From Castellaniella hirudinis_A (lineage in GTDB: Bacteria > Pseudomonadota > Gammaproteobacteria > Burkholderiales > Burkholderiaceae_B), in the NCBI RefSeq assembly GCF_047468865.1, contig NZ_JBLGTV010000013.1, positions 12,797-76,796 of the forward strand: 64,000 nucleotides of DNA, read 5' to 3'. The translations under genes and the position numbers were made by a program. The number at the start of each line of letters is the position of its first letter. The first letter of the stretch is position 1. A model generated the notes under the pieces. It searched no databases and was not told the DNA's origin. It saw only the letters and a program-made list of their open reading frames with translations. Positions 1 to 12,168 of this stretch are shown piece after piece.

Positions 1-522
1 TTTGCCGGTGCCCGCGAAGACGAAGTCGTACTTGACCTCGAAGGGCTGGAACCACGGGGCCACCCCGGTTTCCTTATCGACGTGGCGGCCGAAGTGGTTA
101 TGAGGAGCGGTGTCGGGCGAACCGATGACGAAAGTCAGCTGGTATTTGCCGGGGCCGTCGAGCTTGACGTTATCGCCATAGTGCGGACCGTCGTTGGCTA
201 CCATGGGCATCAGGTCGCCCTTGATCTGCTGGTCGCTGCCCTGTTTTTGCAGGACATACTGGATATTGAGGTACGGCGCCCAGGCGCCTTCGGGCAAGCC
301 ATTGGTGTTGTCCGCCGTGGCATGGATGTCGGCCTCCAGGTGGATGTCGGAATCCTGGGCGGCGCGCATCATGCCGTCGGGCTCCATTTCCACAGGCTGC
401 AGGTACACGGCGGCGACTTCCAGGCCGTGCAGTTCGGCGGGTTCGCCGATGGGGTATTCGGCCGCCAAGGCGGACGACGCCAGCCCCAGGCCAGCCAATG
501 CGATGAGCAGCTTTTTAACCAT
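1..522 (-). CDS. P19/Tp34-type periplasmic iron (or copper) binding protein, 3' end outside the window
   Basis: The reading frame is open from the ATG at 522 to the left edge (174 codons) with no stop, so the C-terminus is missing. Residues 1-20 are a clean signal peptide (MVKKLLIALAGLGLASSALA). The mature part has the pattern of the P19/Tp34/FetP family: IGEPAELHGLEVAAVYLQPVE, a Met/His-rich HxEADIHAT segment, PMVANDGPHYGDN and PHNHFGRHVD. The Met and His residues of these segments bind metal in characterised members. Family members work with an FTR1-like permease in ferrous/ferric iron uptake, and such genes would lie beyond the left edge. The start is supported by GGAGA 9 bases upstream of the ATG. 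A Fur-like site lies just upstream. Family assignment is firm; the metal is inferred. Confidence 0.88.
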   Translation of the reverse strand, partial: MVKKLLIALAGLGLASSALAAEYPIGEPAELHGLEVAAVYLQPVEMEPDGMMRAAQDSDIHLEADIHATADNTNGLPEGAWAPYLNIQYVLQKQGSDQQIKGDLMPMVANDGPHYGDNVKLDGPGKYQLTFVIGSPDTAPHNHFGRHVDKETGVAPWFQPFEVKYDFVFAGTGK

Positions 523-547
523 CAATGGTCTCCAGTCCAATAAAGGG

Positions 548-566
548 AATGATTCTCGTTAATGAC
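548..566 (-). promoter_or_regulatory. Fur-like operator upstream of the P19-type gene
   Basis: On the minus strand the bases read GTCATTAACGAGAATCATT. The core AACGAGAATCATT differs by one base from the inverted repeat AATGAGAATCATT that is typical of Fur boxes. It lies 26 bases before the start codon of the P19-like gene, in an AT-rich stretch where a promoter would be expected (TTGTCA at about -35, TTTATT at about -10). Iron repression is an inference from this match and from the gene's family. The remaining gap up to 842 holds one hairpin and no convincing gene. Confidence 0.55.
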
Positions 567-618
567 AAGAGTCAATAATATACTCCTATCCCTGGAAAAA
601 ACACGCATGATTTTCGCA

Positions 619-655
619 AGAAAGCGGGATGTGGCCGAGCCGCATCCCGCTTTCT
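619..655 (-). terminator. Large hairpin downstream of phaR, probable operon terminator
   Basis: Arms AGAAAGCGGGATG (619-631) and CATCCCGCTTTCT (643-655) are perfectly complementary over 13 bp, with an 11-base loop that can itself pair GGC/GCC. It lies about 190 bases past the phaR stop and faces the P19 promoter region. The stem base is AT-rich (CTTTCT) but no long U-run follows directly; the next A/T run is at 594-599. It could also help insulate the downstream gene. Confidence 0.5.
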
Positions 656-842
656 GAACCCAAGTGAAATCCGCCGATCCCCAACGCCCTGGCCCGGGGG
701 AACTGCCCGTTCTGCCATACCGGCCCGAACCGCCCACCAAGCCCCCAAGACCGGCATCCACAGCCGCACTGTCCAGCCGGGCCACTGCGGGAACCGGCTG
801 GGCGGGCATGCCCCGGGCCGCGGGCTCGGCGCATCCGGGAAA

Positions 843-1415
843 TCAGGGCTTTTTCTTGTCGGCATCCGCCGGCCCCGGAAACGGAAACCCCGGAAACAGA
901 TTGCGCGCCTGATCCTGCATCTGATCTTGCATCTGCACGAAGACGCTGCGGCTTTGTTCCAGATAGTTGTTCATCATGTTCTGCAGGGCGGGCGTCTGCA
1001 TGCTGACCAACTGGGCCCAGGCCTCGGGGCCGAAATGCTGCTGGTACAGCCCCTGGGATTGTTCGGCCATGCGATCCTGGATGTCCATCAGCACCTGGAT
1101 GTTTTTTTCCAGGAAAGTGCCCATGACCCCCTGCATGGCATGGCCATAGAAGCGGATGATCTGGGCCAGCGCCGTGGCCGAGAACATGGGCATCCCGCCG
1201 GATTCTTCCTCCAGGATGATCTGCAGCAGGATGCTGCGGGTCAGGTCGTCGCCGCTTTTGGCGTCGACCACCTGAAAATCCACATTGTCCAGCACCAACT
1301 GCTTGACATCGGCCAACGTGATGTAGACGCTGGCCTGGGTGTCGTACAGCCGCCGATTGGGGTATTTTTTGATCAGGCGGCCCGCCTGGGGTTCTGCGGT
1401 CTGGGGCATCGACAT
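843..1415 (-). CDS. phaR: Polyhydroxyalkanoate synthesis repressor PhaR
   Basis: PhaR represses phasin and pha genes and senses the polymer by binding PHB granules. This 190-residue protein starts with the signature PHB/PHA DNA-binding domain (GRLIKKYPNRRLYDTQASVYITLADVKQLV, about residues 10-45). The accumulation-regulator domain follows (SILLQIILEEESGGMPMFSATALAQIIRFYG) and then a long amphipathic tail rich in Q and M that suits granule binding. The ATG overlaps the phaB stop by one base (TGATG), so translation is probably coupled. A TTG three bases earlier gives one extra Met and is less likely. It is the last gene of phaC-phaB-phaR. Length and domain order match the family. Confidence 0.95.
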   Translation of the reverse strand: MSMPQTAEPQAGRLIKKYPNRRLYDTQASVYITLADVKQLVLDNVDFQVVDAKSGDDLTRSILLQIILEEESGGMPMFSATALAQIIRFYGHAMQGVMGTFLEKNIQVLMDIQDRMAEQSQGLYQQHFGPEAWAQLVSMQTPALQNMMNNYLEQSRSVFVQMQDQMQDQARNLFPGFPFPGPADADKKKP

Positions 1416-2152
1416 CAACCCATGTGCAGGCCGCCATTGAGCGAAAAATCCGCCCCGGTGGCAAAGCCCGCGTCATCGGAAGCCAGCCAGGCCACGATGG
1501 AGCCGATTTCTTCGGGCGTGCCCAGGCGCTTGACCGGGATGGTGGCGACGATTTTTTCGAGCACGTCGGGGCGGATCGCGCGCACCATGTCGGTGCCGAT
1601 ATAGCCCGGCGACACGGTATTGACGGTGACCCCCTTGCTGGCGACTTCCTGGGCCAGCGCCATGGTGAAGCCATGGATGCCGGCCTTGGCGGTGGAATAG
1701 TTGGTCTGGCCGAACTGGCCTTTCTGGCCGTTGACCGAGCTGATGTTGATGATGCGCCCCCACTGGCGATCCACCATGTCGTCGATGACCTGCTTGGTGA
1801 CGTTGAACAGACTGTTCAGGTTGGTGTCGATGACCGAGCGCCAGTCGTCCTGGGACATCTTGCGGAACAGGCCGTCGCGGGTAATGCCGGCGTTATTGAC
1901 GAGGACGTCGACGGGCCCGTGTTTTTCCTTGATCTGGATGAAGGCCTGAACCGTGGAATCCCAATCGGACACATTGCCCACCGAGGCATGGAATTTGTAT
2001 CCCAGGGCGGCCTGCTCGTCCAGCCACTTGGCGTAGTCGCGGCTGGGCCCGCAGCCCGCGATGACAGTGAAGCCTTCTTTGGCCAGGCGTTGACAAATGG
2101 ACGTGCCGATGCCGCCCATACCACCGGTGACGTAAGCCAGTTTTCCGCTCAT
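1415..2152 (-). CDS. phaB: Acetoacetyl-CoA reductase PhaB (NADPH)
   Basis: PhaB reduces acetoacetyl-CoA to (R)-3-hydroxybutyryl-CoA, the monomer used by PhaC. The 245-residue short-chain dehydrogenase has the nucleotide-binding loop TGGMGGIG (residues 9-16), NNAG at about residue 88, catalytic ISS and YSTAK (about residues 139-157), and the PGYIGTDMV segment seen in PhaB rather than FabG. The ATG at 2152 has GAAGGAG 6 bases upstream, which lies in the last codons of phaC. An in-frame extension to 2332 would overlap phaC by about 170 bases and is rejected. No phaA thiolase is present in this window, so acetoacetyl-CoA must come from elsewhere. Confidence 0.96.
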   Translation of the reverse strand: MSGKLAYVTGGMGGIGTSICQRLAKEGFTVIAGCGPSRDYAKWLDEQAALGYKFHASVGNVSDWDSTVQAFIQIKEKHGPVDVLVNNAGITRDGLFRKMSQDDWRSVIDTNLNSLFNVTKQVIDDMVDRQWGRIINISSVNGQKGQFGQTNYSTAKAGIHGFTMALAQEVASKGVTVNTVSPGYIGTDMVRAIRPDVLEKIVATIPVKRLGTPEEIGSIVAWLASDDAGFATGADFSLNGGLHMG

Positions 2153-2163
2153 AGGATTCTCCT

Positions 2164-3780
2164 TCAGTCTGCTTTGACTTTGACATAGCGCCCGGGAGCG
2201 GGCTCTATGGTGGGGTATTGTTTCGTGCCCAGGCTGCGGCCCGCCCGGCGCATGCCGCCGGAATGATCCGCCAGCCAGGCCAGCCAATCGGGCCACCAGC
2301 TGCCCTTGGCGTGCGCGGCGCCGCCCAGCCATTCGCCGGGGTCGCTGGGCAAGGCGCCGGGGTCACGGGACCAATACCCGCGGCGCTGGCGCTCGGGCGA
2401 ATTGATCACCCCCGCGATGTGGCCGGACTCGCCCAGCACGAAGCGCAGCGGCCCGCGCAGCAGCAGCGTGGAGGCATATGCCGAGGCCCAGGGCACGATG
2501 TGGTCATCGCGCGAGGCATAGAGATACGCGGGCATGTCCAGGGTGCGGAAATCGACCGCCTGCCCGCACACGTGCAAATGCCCGGTCTTCAGCTGGTTTT
2601 CGAGGTAGGTATTGCGAAAATACCAGGCAAAGAAGGGCCCCGGCAGATTGGTGCCATCCGCGTTCCAGGACAGGAGATCGAAGGCCCGGGGCGATTGGCC
2701 CATCAGGTAGTTGGCGCCGACGTAGTTCCAGACGAGTTCGGCGGGCCGCAAAAAGGAAAACGTGGTGGAGAGTTCGCCCGCCGTCATCAGGCCGCCCCGG
2801 CCCAGTTGCTGGTCGCGGGTGCGGGCGTGGAATTCATCCACGAAAACGTCCAGGATGCCGGTTTCGCGGAAATCCAGGAAGGTGGTGAGCAGGGTCAGGG
2901 CGGCGACGGGGTCTTGGCCCCGGGCGCGCGCCACGGCCAGCGCCGTCGCCAGCAGGGTGCCCCCCACGCAAAAGCCCAGGGCATTGACCTGGGGCTGGCG
3001 GCTGACGTCGCAGGCCACCTGGATGGCCCGCAAAACGCCGTCCTCGATGTAGTCGTCCCAAGTCTTGGTGTCGATGGGGTCGGCGTCGTCGGCGCGCGGA
3101 TTGCGCCAGGACACCATGAAGACGTCGAACCCCGCCTGCACGGCGTGACGCACCAGGGAATTACCCGGCTGCAGGTCGAGGATGTAGTATTTATTGATGC
3201 AGGGCGGCACCATCAGCAAGGGGCGCTGATGCACTTGGGGGCCTGCGGGCCGATACCGGATCAGCTGCATCAGCGGGTTTTCGTAGACCACCGCACCCGG
3301 GGTGACGGCCAGGTTCTCGCCCGGGGAAAAAGCGGATTCGTCGGTTTGAGTGATGCGCTTGCGGCGGATGTCGTGCAGCAGATTGGCCAGGCCTTTTTGC
3401 AGGGATTCGCCCCCGGTGCGCAGGCATTCCTGGATGGCATCCGGGTTGCTGACCAAAAAGTTGGACGGCGCGGCGGCCTCGACCCACTGCATGACGGCAA
3501 AGGCCAGACGCTCGCGCACGGCTTCGCTGACATCGGCGGACTGCGCCAGCCGCTGCAGGGTGCGCGACAAAATCAGGTAGGCATGCGCGGCAAGCAGAGA
3601 CTGCGGGCTGCCCGCCCAGGCATCCGAAGCAAAGCGGCGGTCGGCCAGGGGCGCCAGCGCGCCCTGGGCGGCCTGCGCCAAAAGCGCTTGCCAGTCTTGC
3701 AGAAAATCGGACTGGATTTCGGCCAGTTGTTCGGCGGCGTCGGACGGAAACGCCTGCCGAGATGAATTCGTATTGCCCAT
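2164..3780 (-). CDS. phaC: Class I poly(3-hydroxyalkanoate) synthase PhaC
   Basis: PhaC polymerises (R)-3-hydroxyacyl-CoA on the surface of PHA granules. The 538-residue protein carries the lipase-like box GFCVGG with nucleophile Cys271. It also has the Asp of ASRDDHIVPW (about residue 425), the His of ESGHIAGVIN (about 454) and the C-terminal GSWWPDW motif. The variable N-terminal domain comes before an abhydrolase core. ATG 3780 is chosen because GGGGAG lies 5 bases ahead of it. In-frame starts at 3837 or 3918 have no such site and run into the promoter region. PhaB begins 11 bases after its stop, so the two are in one operon. The length is slightly short but within the class I range. Confidence 0.95.
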   Translation of the reverse strand: MGNTNSSRQAFPSDAAEQLAEIQSDFLQDWQALLAQAAQGALAPLADRRFASDAWAGSPQSLLAAHAYLILSRTLQRLAQSADVSEAVRERLAFAVMQWVEAAAPSNFLVSNPDAIQECLRTGGESLQKGLANLLHDIRRKRITQTDESAFSPGENLAVTPGAVVYENPLMQLIRYRPAGPQVHQRPLLMVPPCINKYYILDLQPGNSLVRHAVQAGFDVFMVSWRNPRADDADPIDTKTWDDYIEDGVLRAIQVACDVSRQPQVNALGFCVGGTLLATALAVARARGQDPVAALTLLTTFLDFRETGILDVFVDEFHARTRDQQLGRGGLMTAGELSTTFSFLRPAELVWNYVGANYLMGQSPRAFDLLSWNADGTNLPGPFFAWYFRNTYLENQLKTGHLHVCGQAVDFRTLDMPAYLYASRDDHIVPWASAYASTLLLRGPLRFVLGESGHIAGVINSPERQRRGYWSRDPGALPSDPGEWLGGAAHAKGSWWPDWLAWLADHSGGMRRAGRSLGTKQYPTIEPAPGRYVKVKAD

Positions 3781-3835
3781 TGCATCTCCCCGCCCTGATA
3801 AAACCCTGCTTGGCTTTGTGATCTTGGTGTCAGAC

Positions 3836-3863
3836 ATTCTGACAGCCTGATGCGCTGCGTCAA
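3836..3863 (-). promoter_or_regulatory. phaC: Candidate promoter of phaCBR
   Basis: In the 144-base gap between pgeF and phaC the minus strand shows TTGACG (3863-3858), a 16-base spacer, and CAGAAT (3841-3836). The -35 matches the sigma-70 consensus at 5 of 6 positions and the -10 at 4 of 6. This gives a leader of roughly 50 bases. It is a visual match only; read-through from rluD-pgeF is also possible. Confidence 0.3.
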
Positions 3864-3924
3864 TCCGGGTAAATCGGTATCCCGACGCAACGGCGCCAGC
3901 CCGCCATGGAATATTCAATTTGTA

Positions 3925-4752
3925 TCATACCAGCCAGGCGACGGTGGCTTGCCGGCCTGTGCGTACTTGCCTGCGATAGGAAAAATATCGGCCCGCCTGA
4001 TGGTACGTGCATTCGTGGCTGAGTTCGACCTGCGCCACACCGGCCGCCAGCAACTGACGCCGGGCGAGCCCGGCCAGATCGGCCAGCCAATGCCCCGCCC
4101 GCGCGGCGGGCGCGAAACTGTCCGCGTGGCCCGCCAGGCGCGCCACGAAGGCCTGGCGCACTTCGTCGCCGACCTCGAAGGCGGCGGGCCCGATGGCCGG
4201 CCCCAGCCAGGCGCGCCAGACACGCGCCTGCGGGGCCTGCCGGCGCATGGCCGTCAGGGTGTTTTCCAGCACCCCGGCCACCAGGCCGCGCCAACCGGCA
4301 TGGGCCACCCCCAGGACGGCGCCGGCCTGATCGGCCAGCACCACCGGCAGGCAGTCGGCCGTCAGGATCGCCAGGGGCTGGCCCTTCACGCAGGTAATGG
4401 CCGCATCGGCGCAGGGCGCCCCCGTGGGGATCAACGGCGGCGCGGGGGGACGGCGATCCGGCGGCCAAACCCGCAACACCCCCTGGGCGGCATCCCAGAC
4501 ATCCGTGCCATGCACCTGATCCAGCCAGACGGGCGGCCCCGGCAGCGCGGCCCGCAGGCGATCCCGGTTCCGCCGCACGATGGCGGGGTCGTCCCCCACA
4601 TGCAGGCCCAGGTTCAGGCTGTCCCAGGGCGGCAGGCTGGCGCCGCCCTGCCGTCCGGTGGAAAAATACCGCACCCCGGGCCAGGGCGACCCGGTGCAGG
4701 CCTGCAGGCCCGCAGGCCCGTGCCCCGGGCCCCGCTCGCCCGGGCGCGTCAT
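3925..4752 (-). CDS. pgeF: Peptidoglycan editing factor PgeF (YfiH/laccase-domain protein)
   Basis: PgeF is a copper/zinc-containing cytoplasmic enzyme of the multicopper-polyphenol-oxidase-like family. In E. coli it removes peptidoglycan precursors that carry L-Ser in place of L-Ala. The 275-residue protein shows the family's metal-site motifs: QVHGTDV (about residue 100), TADCLPV (about 150) and HAGWRG (about 170). The conserved GPAIGPAAFEVGDEV and HECTY segments follow. The ATG (4752) overlaps the rluD stop by four bases (ATGA), the usual coupled arrangement of these two genes in beta- and gammaproteobacteria. Confidence 0.92.
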   Translation of the reverse strand: MTRPGERGPGHGPAGLQACTGSPWPGVRYFSTGRQGGASLPPWDSLNLGLHVGDDPAIVRRNRDRLRAALPGPPVWLDQVHGTDVWDAAQGVLRVWPPDRRPPAPPLIPTGAPCADAAITCVKGQPLAILTADCLPVVLADQAGAVLGVAHAGWRGLVAGVLENTLTAMRRQAPQARVWRAWLGPAIGPAAFEVGDEVRQAFVARLAGHADSFAPAARAGHWLADLAGLARRQLLAAGVAQVELSHECTYHQAGRYFSYRRQVRTGRQATVAWLV

Positions 4753-5714
4753 GCGGCCGCCTGCCAGTCGATCTGGGCCAGGCAGGCTTGAAAATCCGCG
4801 GGCGGCGGCGCCGCAAAGGACTGCCACTGGCCGCTGCCGGGATCCTCGAAGCTGAGTGCCTGGGCATGCAGCATCTGCCGGCCAGCCAGGGCGATGGGCC
4901 GCCCGCCATAGACCGCATCCCCCAGCAGGGGATGGCGCAGCAGCGCCATGTGCACCCGGATCTGGTGCGTGCGGCCGGTCTCCAGGCGGCAAACCACCTG
5001 CGTGACCGCCTGGCCCTGCCAGTGGCCCGCGCGCTGAACGGCATAGTGCGTGACGGCGGGCTTGGGCGCGATGGGGTGTTCTGTGCTCATGCGCACCGGC
5101 ACCCGGGGATCGCGCCCGATGGCGGCATCCACCCGGCCCTGGCCCGACAGGACGCCATGCACCAGGGCACAGTATTCGCGCTTGACCGAACGCGCCTGCA
5201 GCTGGCGCACCAGCGCGGTCTGCGCGGTTTCGGTGCGCGCCACCACCAGCAGGCCGGACGTGTCTTTGTCCAGGCGATGCACGATGCCGGCACGCGCCAC
5301 GTGCAGCAGCTCGGGGTAGCGGTACAGCAGGCCATTGAGCAAAGTCCCCCGCCAATTGCCCGCCCCGGGGTGGGTCACCAGGCCGGCCGGCTTATTCACC
5401 ACCACCCAATCGGGGGATTCGGCCACCACCTGGAAATCGACGGGTTCGGGCGCGAACGCCAGGTCTTCAGGGGCCTGCTGCGGCCGAACCTGGATGCGCG
5501 CCCCGGGCCCCACCCGGGTGCGCACGCGCCCGACCGCGCCATCCACCCGGACATGGCCGTCTTCGATCCAGGCCTGCAGGCGGCTGCGGGAATGCTGCGG
5601 CAGCAGCCGCGCCAGCACCTTGTCCAGACGATCCGGCAGGGCCTGCAGGGGCAGCTGAAACAACAGAATCTCGTCGGTCGCCGGCGCTTCGGGGGTGGGG
5701 GGTATGTCAGACAT
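4749..5714 (-). CDS. rluD: 23S rRNA pseudouridine synthase RluD
   Basis: RluD makes the pseudouridines of helix 69 of 23S rRNA. The 321-residue protein has an N-terminal S4 RNA-binding domain (about residues 18-80, RLDKVLARLLPQHSRSRLQAWIEDG) and a RluA-family catalytic domain. The catalytic Asp lies in HRLDKDTSGLLVVA, and NKPAGLVTHPG, RTHQIRVHMA and LGDAVYGG are also present. ATG 5714 is chosen; a GTG two codons earlier (5720) is possible, and neither has a strong ribosome site. It is divergent from bamD and coupled to pgeF. Confidence 0.95.
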   Translation of the reverse strand: MSDIPPTPEAPATDEILLFQLPLQALPDRLDKVLARLLPQHSRSRLQAWIEDGHVRVDGAVGRVRTRVGPGARIQVRPQQAPEDLAFAPEPVDFQVVAESPDWVVVNKPAGLVTHPGAGNWRGTLLNGLLYRYPELLHVARAGIVHRLDKDTSGLLVVARTETAQTALVRQLQARSVKREYCALVHGVLSGQGRVDAAIGRDPRVPVRMSTEHPIAPKPAVTHYAVQRAGHWQGQAVTQVVCRLETGRTHQIRVHMALLRHPLLGDAVYGGRPIALAGRQMLHAQALSFEDPGSGQWQSFAAPPPADFQACLAQIDWQAAA

Positions 5715-5726
5715 GGCCACAAATCA

Positions 5727-5732
5727 TATAAT
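5727..5732 (+). promoter_or_regulatory. Candidate -10 box between rluD and bamD
   Basis: A perfect TATAAT occurs in the 55-base divergent gap, 37 bases ahead of the bamD start. A matching -35 would fall inside the rluD start region and is not obvious. The assignment to bamD rests on position and orientation only. Confidence 0.35.
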
Positions 5733-5769
5733 CTGCCGACAATGCTAACACCTTGATCAAGGATGCCCC

Positions 5770-6605
5770 GTGGCCGCGCATGTCTCTGCTTTGCTGAAAT
5801 CCCTGTCATCCCTGTCGCGCCTGGCGCTGGCCGGGCTGTGTCTGGCCCTGGTGGCGGGCTGCAGTTCCACGGCCGGAAAAGTCGACCCCACCGCCGGCTG
5901 GAGCGCCGAACGCCTGTACAGCCAGGCCCGCGCCGACATGGGCTCCAACAACTGGTCCGAGGCGCGCAAGCACCTGGAAGCCCTGGAGGCCCGCTATCCT
6001 TTCGGCGTCTATGCCCAGCAATCCCTGATCGACCAGGCCTACATCAACTGGAAAGACGAAGAACCCGAACAGGCCAAGGCGGCCATCGACCGCTTCATGC
6101 AGCAGTACCCCAACCACCCGGGCACGGACTACATGCTGTACCTGAAAGGCATGATCACCTTCACGCCGCCCAGCGCCGTGCTGTCCAACATCACCCGCCA
6201 GGATCCCAGCGAACGCGACCCCAAGGGGCTGCGCGAATCCTACGAAGCCTTCAACGAGCTGATCAAGCGCTACCCCGACAGCCGCTATACGCCCGACGCC
6301 CGCAAGCGCGCCGCCTGGCTGGTCAACACCATCGCCGAAAACGAAGTCCATATCGCCCAGTATTATTACGAGCGGGGAGCCTATGTCGCGGCCGCCAACC
6401 GGGCCCAGACCGTGGTCACGGATTTCGAAGGCGCGCCCATCGCCGAAAAAGCCCTGTACCTGATGATGATCAGCTACGAAAAGCTGGCACTCCCCGAACT
6501 GGCCGCCGACGCCAAGCGCGTGCTGGATCGCAATTTCCCCGACAGCAAATACTATCAGCAGGGCCTGCACGCGCCCCTCAATTACTGGAACCCCATCAAC
6601 TGGTT

Positions 6606-6609
<4 letters not shown>
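5770..6609 (+). CDS. bamD: Outer membrane protein assembly factor BamD (ComL)
   Basis: BamD is the essential lipoprotein of the BAM complex that inserts beta-barrel proteins into the outer membrane. The 279-residue protein starts at GTG 5770 with AAGGA 7 bases upstream. It has a lipoprotein signal with lipobox LVAGC, so the acylated Cys is at about residue 32. Tetratricopeptide-like repeats follow (SAERLYSQARADM, WSEARKHLEALEARYPFGVYAQQSLIDQAY, NHPGTDYMLYLKGM, SRYTPDARKRAAWL), as does the family ending PLNYWNPINWF. Its stop overlaps the end of the convergent helicase gene by four bases. It lies opposite rluD, the same arrangement as in many proteobacteria. Confidence 0.96.
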
Positions 6610-8618
<2,009 letters not shown>

Positions 8619-8737
8619 GGAAAACACAGGGCAAATGGACGGAAGGACGAGAGGCCAAGATAACACCCGCCGCCCCCGGCCGAAACGAGGTATGGCAAAA
8701 TGCGCCGCTTGGACTCCGTATTATTTTAGGCCCCCGC

Positions 8738-11116
<2,379 letters not shown>

Positions 11117-11117
11117 A

Positions 11118-11249
11118 CAGCCATCGCGGATGCGGGTAACGGACTGCCGCCGACGCGGGCTGCGGTTACCTCCCTCTCCCAAAACAGCCTGCACGGATGC
11201 GGGAAACGGACTGCCGGCGCGGGTGGCGGCTACCGCACCCGACCCAAAA
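11118..11249 (+). repeat. Imperfect tandem repeat of about 66 bp after tex
   Basis: Two copies lie head to tail: 11118-11184 (67 bases) and 11185-11249 (65 bases). Both begin CAGCC, share GGATGCGGG(T/A)AACGGACTGCC near the front and end CCCAAAA. The divergence is in the middle. They fill nearly the whole gap between the convergent tex and permease genes. No coding function is visible. Confidence 0.75.
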
Positions 11250-11257
11250 CAGCGGCC

Positions 11258-12091
11258 TCAGGCGGCGGTCATCTTGGCCGCCGCCCGGCCGCGCAGCCAT
11301 TCCAGCACCAGCAGCAAGGCGGTCGAAAACAGAATCAGGATGGTCGCCACCGCCGCGATGATGGGGCTGATGTTCTCGCGGATGCCCGTGAACATCTGGC
11401 GCGGCAGGGTGACTTGCTCGGGCCCCGCCAGAAACAGGGTGATCACGACCTCGTCGAAAGCCGTGGCAAACGCAAACAACGCGCCCGCGATCACGCCGGG
11501 GGCGATGATGGGCAGGGTCACCCGGAAAAACGTATGGACTGGCCCGGCGCCCAGGCTCTGGCTGGCGCGCAGCAAATTGGCGTCGAAGCCCTGCAGGGTG
11601 GCCGACACCGTGGTCACCACAAAGGGCGCTCCGATGGCGGCCAGGGCCAGGATCAGGCCGGCGTAGCTGTTGACCAGGCCATACGGGGCGAAAAACAGGT
11701 AAATCCCCAGGCCCGTGACCACCAGAGGCACGATCATGGGGGAAATCAGGATCGACATCAGCAGGCCCTTGCCCCGGAAGCTGGCACGGTGCAGGCCGGC
11801 GGCGGCCAGCGTGCCCAGGACGGTGGCCAGAACCGTGGCGGCGGGCGCCACGATGAAGCTGTTGGCGGTAGCGCGGGCCCAGTCGCTGGATTCGAACAGC
11901 GCGCTGTACCAGCGCAGGGAATACTGCTCGATGGGGTACAGCAGCATGGAACCCTGGTTGAACGACAGGGGGATGATCACCAGGATGGGCAGCAGCAGGA
12001 ACACCAGGATCAGGGCGCACAGGATGCGCAAGGCGTAATACCAGATGCGCTCGGTCAGGGACAGATAGGGCGGGAAATTCGGCTTCAGCAT
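11258..12091 (-). CDS. Polyamine-type ABC transporter permease (PotC/YdcV-like)
   Basis: This is the second membrane subunit of a spermidine/putrescine-type importer, 277 residues with six predicted helices. The first is LCALILVFLLLPILVIIPLSF, and the pair LLMSILISPMIVPLVVTGLGIYLFFA lies in the middle. The coupling loop that contacts the ATPase is ASQSLGAGPVHTFFRVTLPIIAPGV (EAA motif, about residues 185-210). It is the last gene of the four-gene operon ATPase, binding protein, permease, permease on the minus strand. The order and EAA motif support the class; the exact substrate is unknown. Confidence 0.9.
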   Translation of the reverse strand: MLKPNFPPYLSLTERIWYYALRILCALILVFLLLPILVIIPLSFNQGSMLLYPIEQYSLRWYSALFESSDWARATANSFIVAPAATVLATVLGTLAAAGLHRASFRGKGLLMSILISPMIVPLVVTGLGIYLFFAPYGLVNSYAGLILALAAIGAPFVVTTVSATLQGFDANLLRASQSLGAGPVHTFFRVTLPIIAPGVIAGALFAFATAFDEVVITLFLAGPEQVTLPRQMFTGIRENISPIIAAVATILILFSTALLLVLEWLRGRAAAKMTAA

Positions 12092-12168
12092 GATCGTCCT
12101 TCTGGTTTTTCAGGGCCTGGCCCCGCCCCCAGGATCGGGCGCGGGACCAAAAGACAAGGGGGCGGCGT

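Noticed and set aside
3781..3918. N-terminal extension of PhaC to an upstream Met
   Set aside because: The good ribosome site GGGGAG lies ahead of ATG 3780, and the extension covers the likely promoter.
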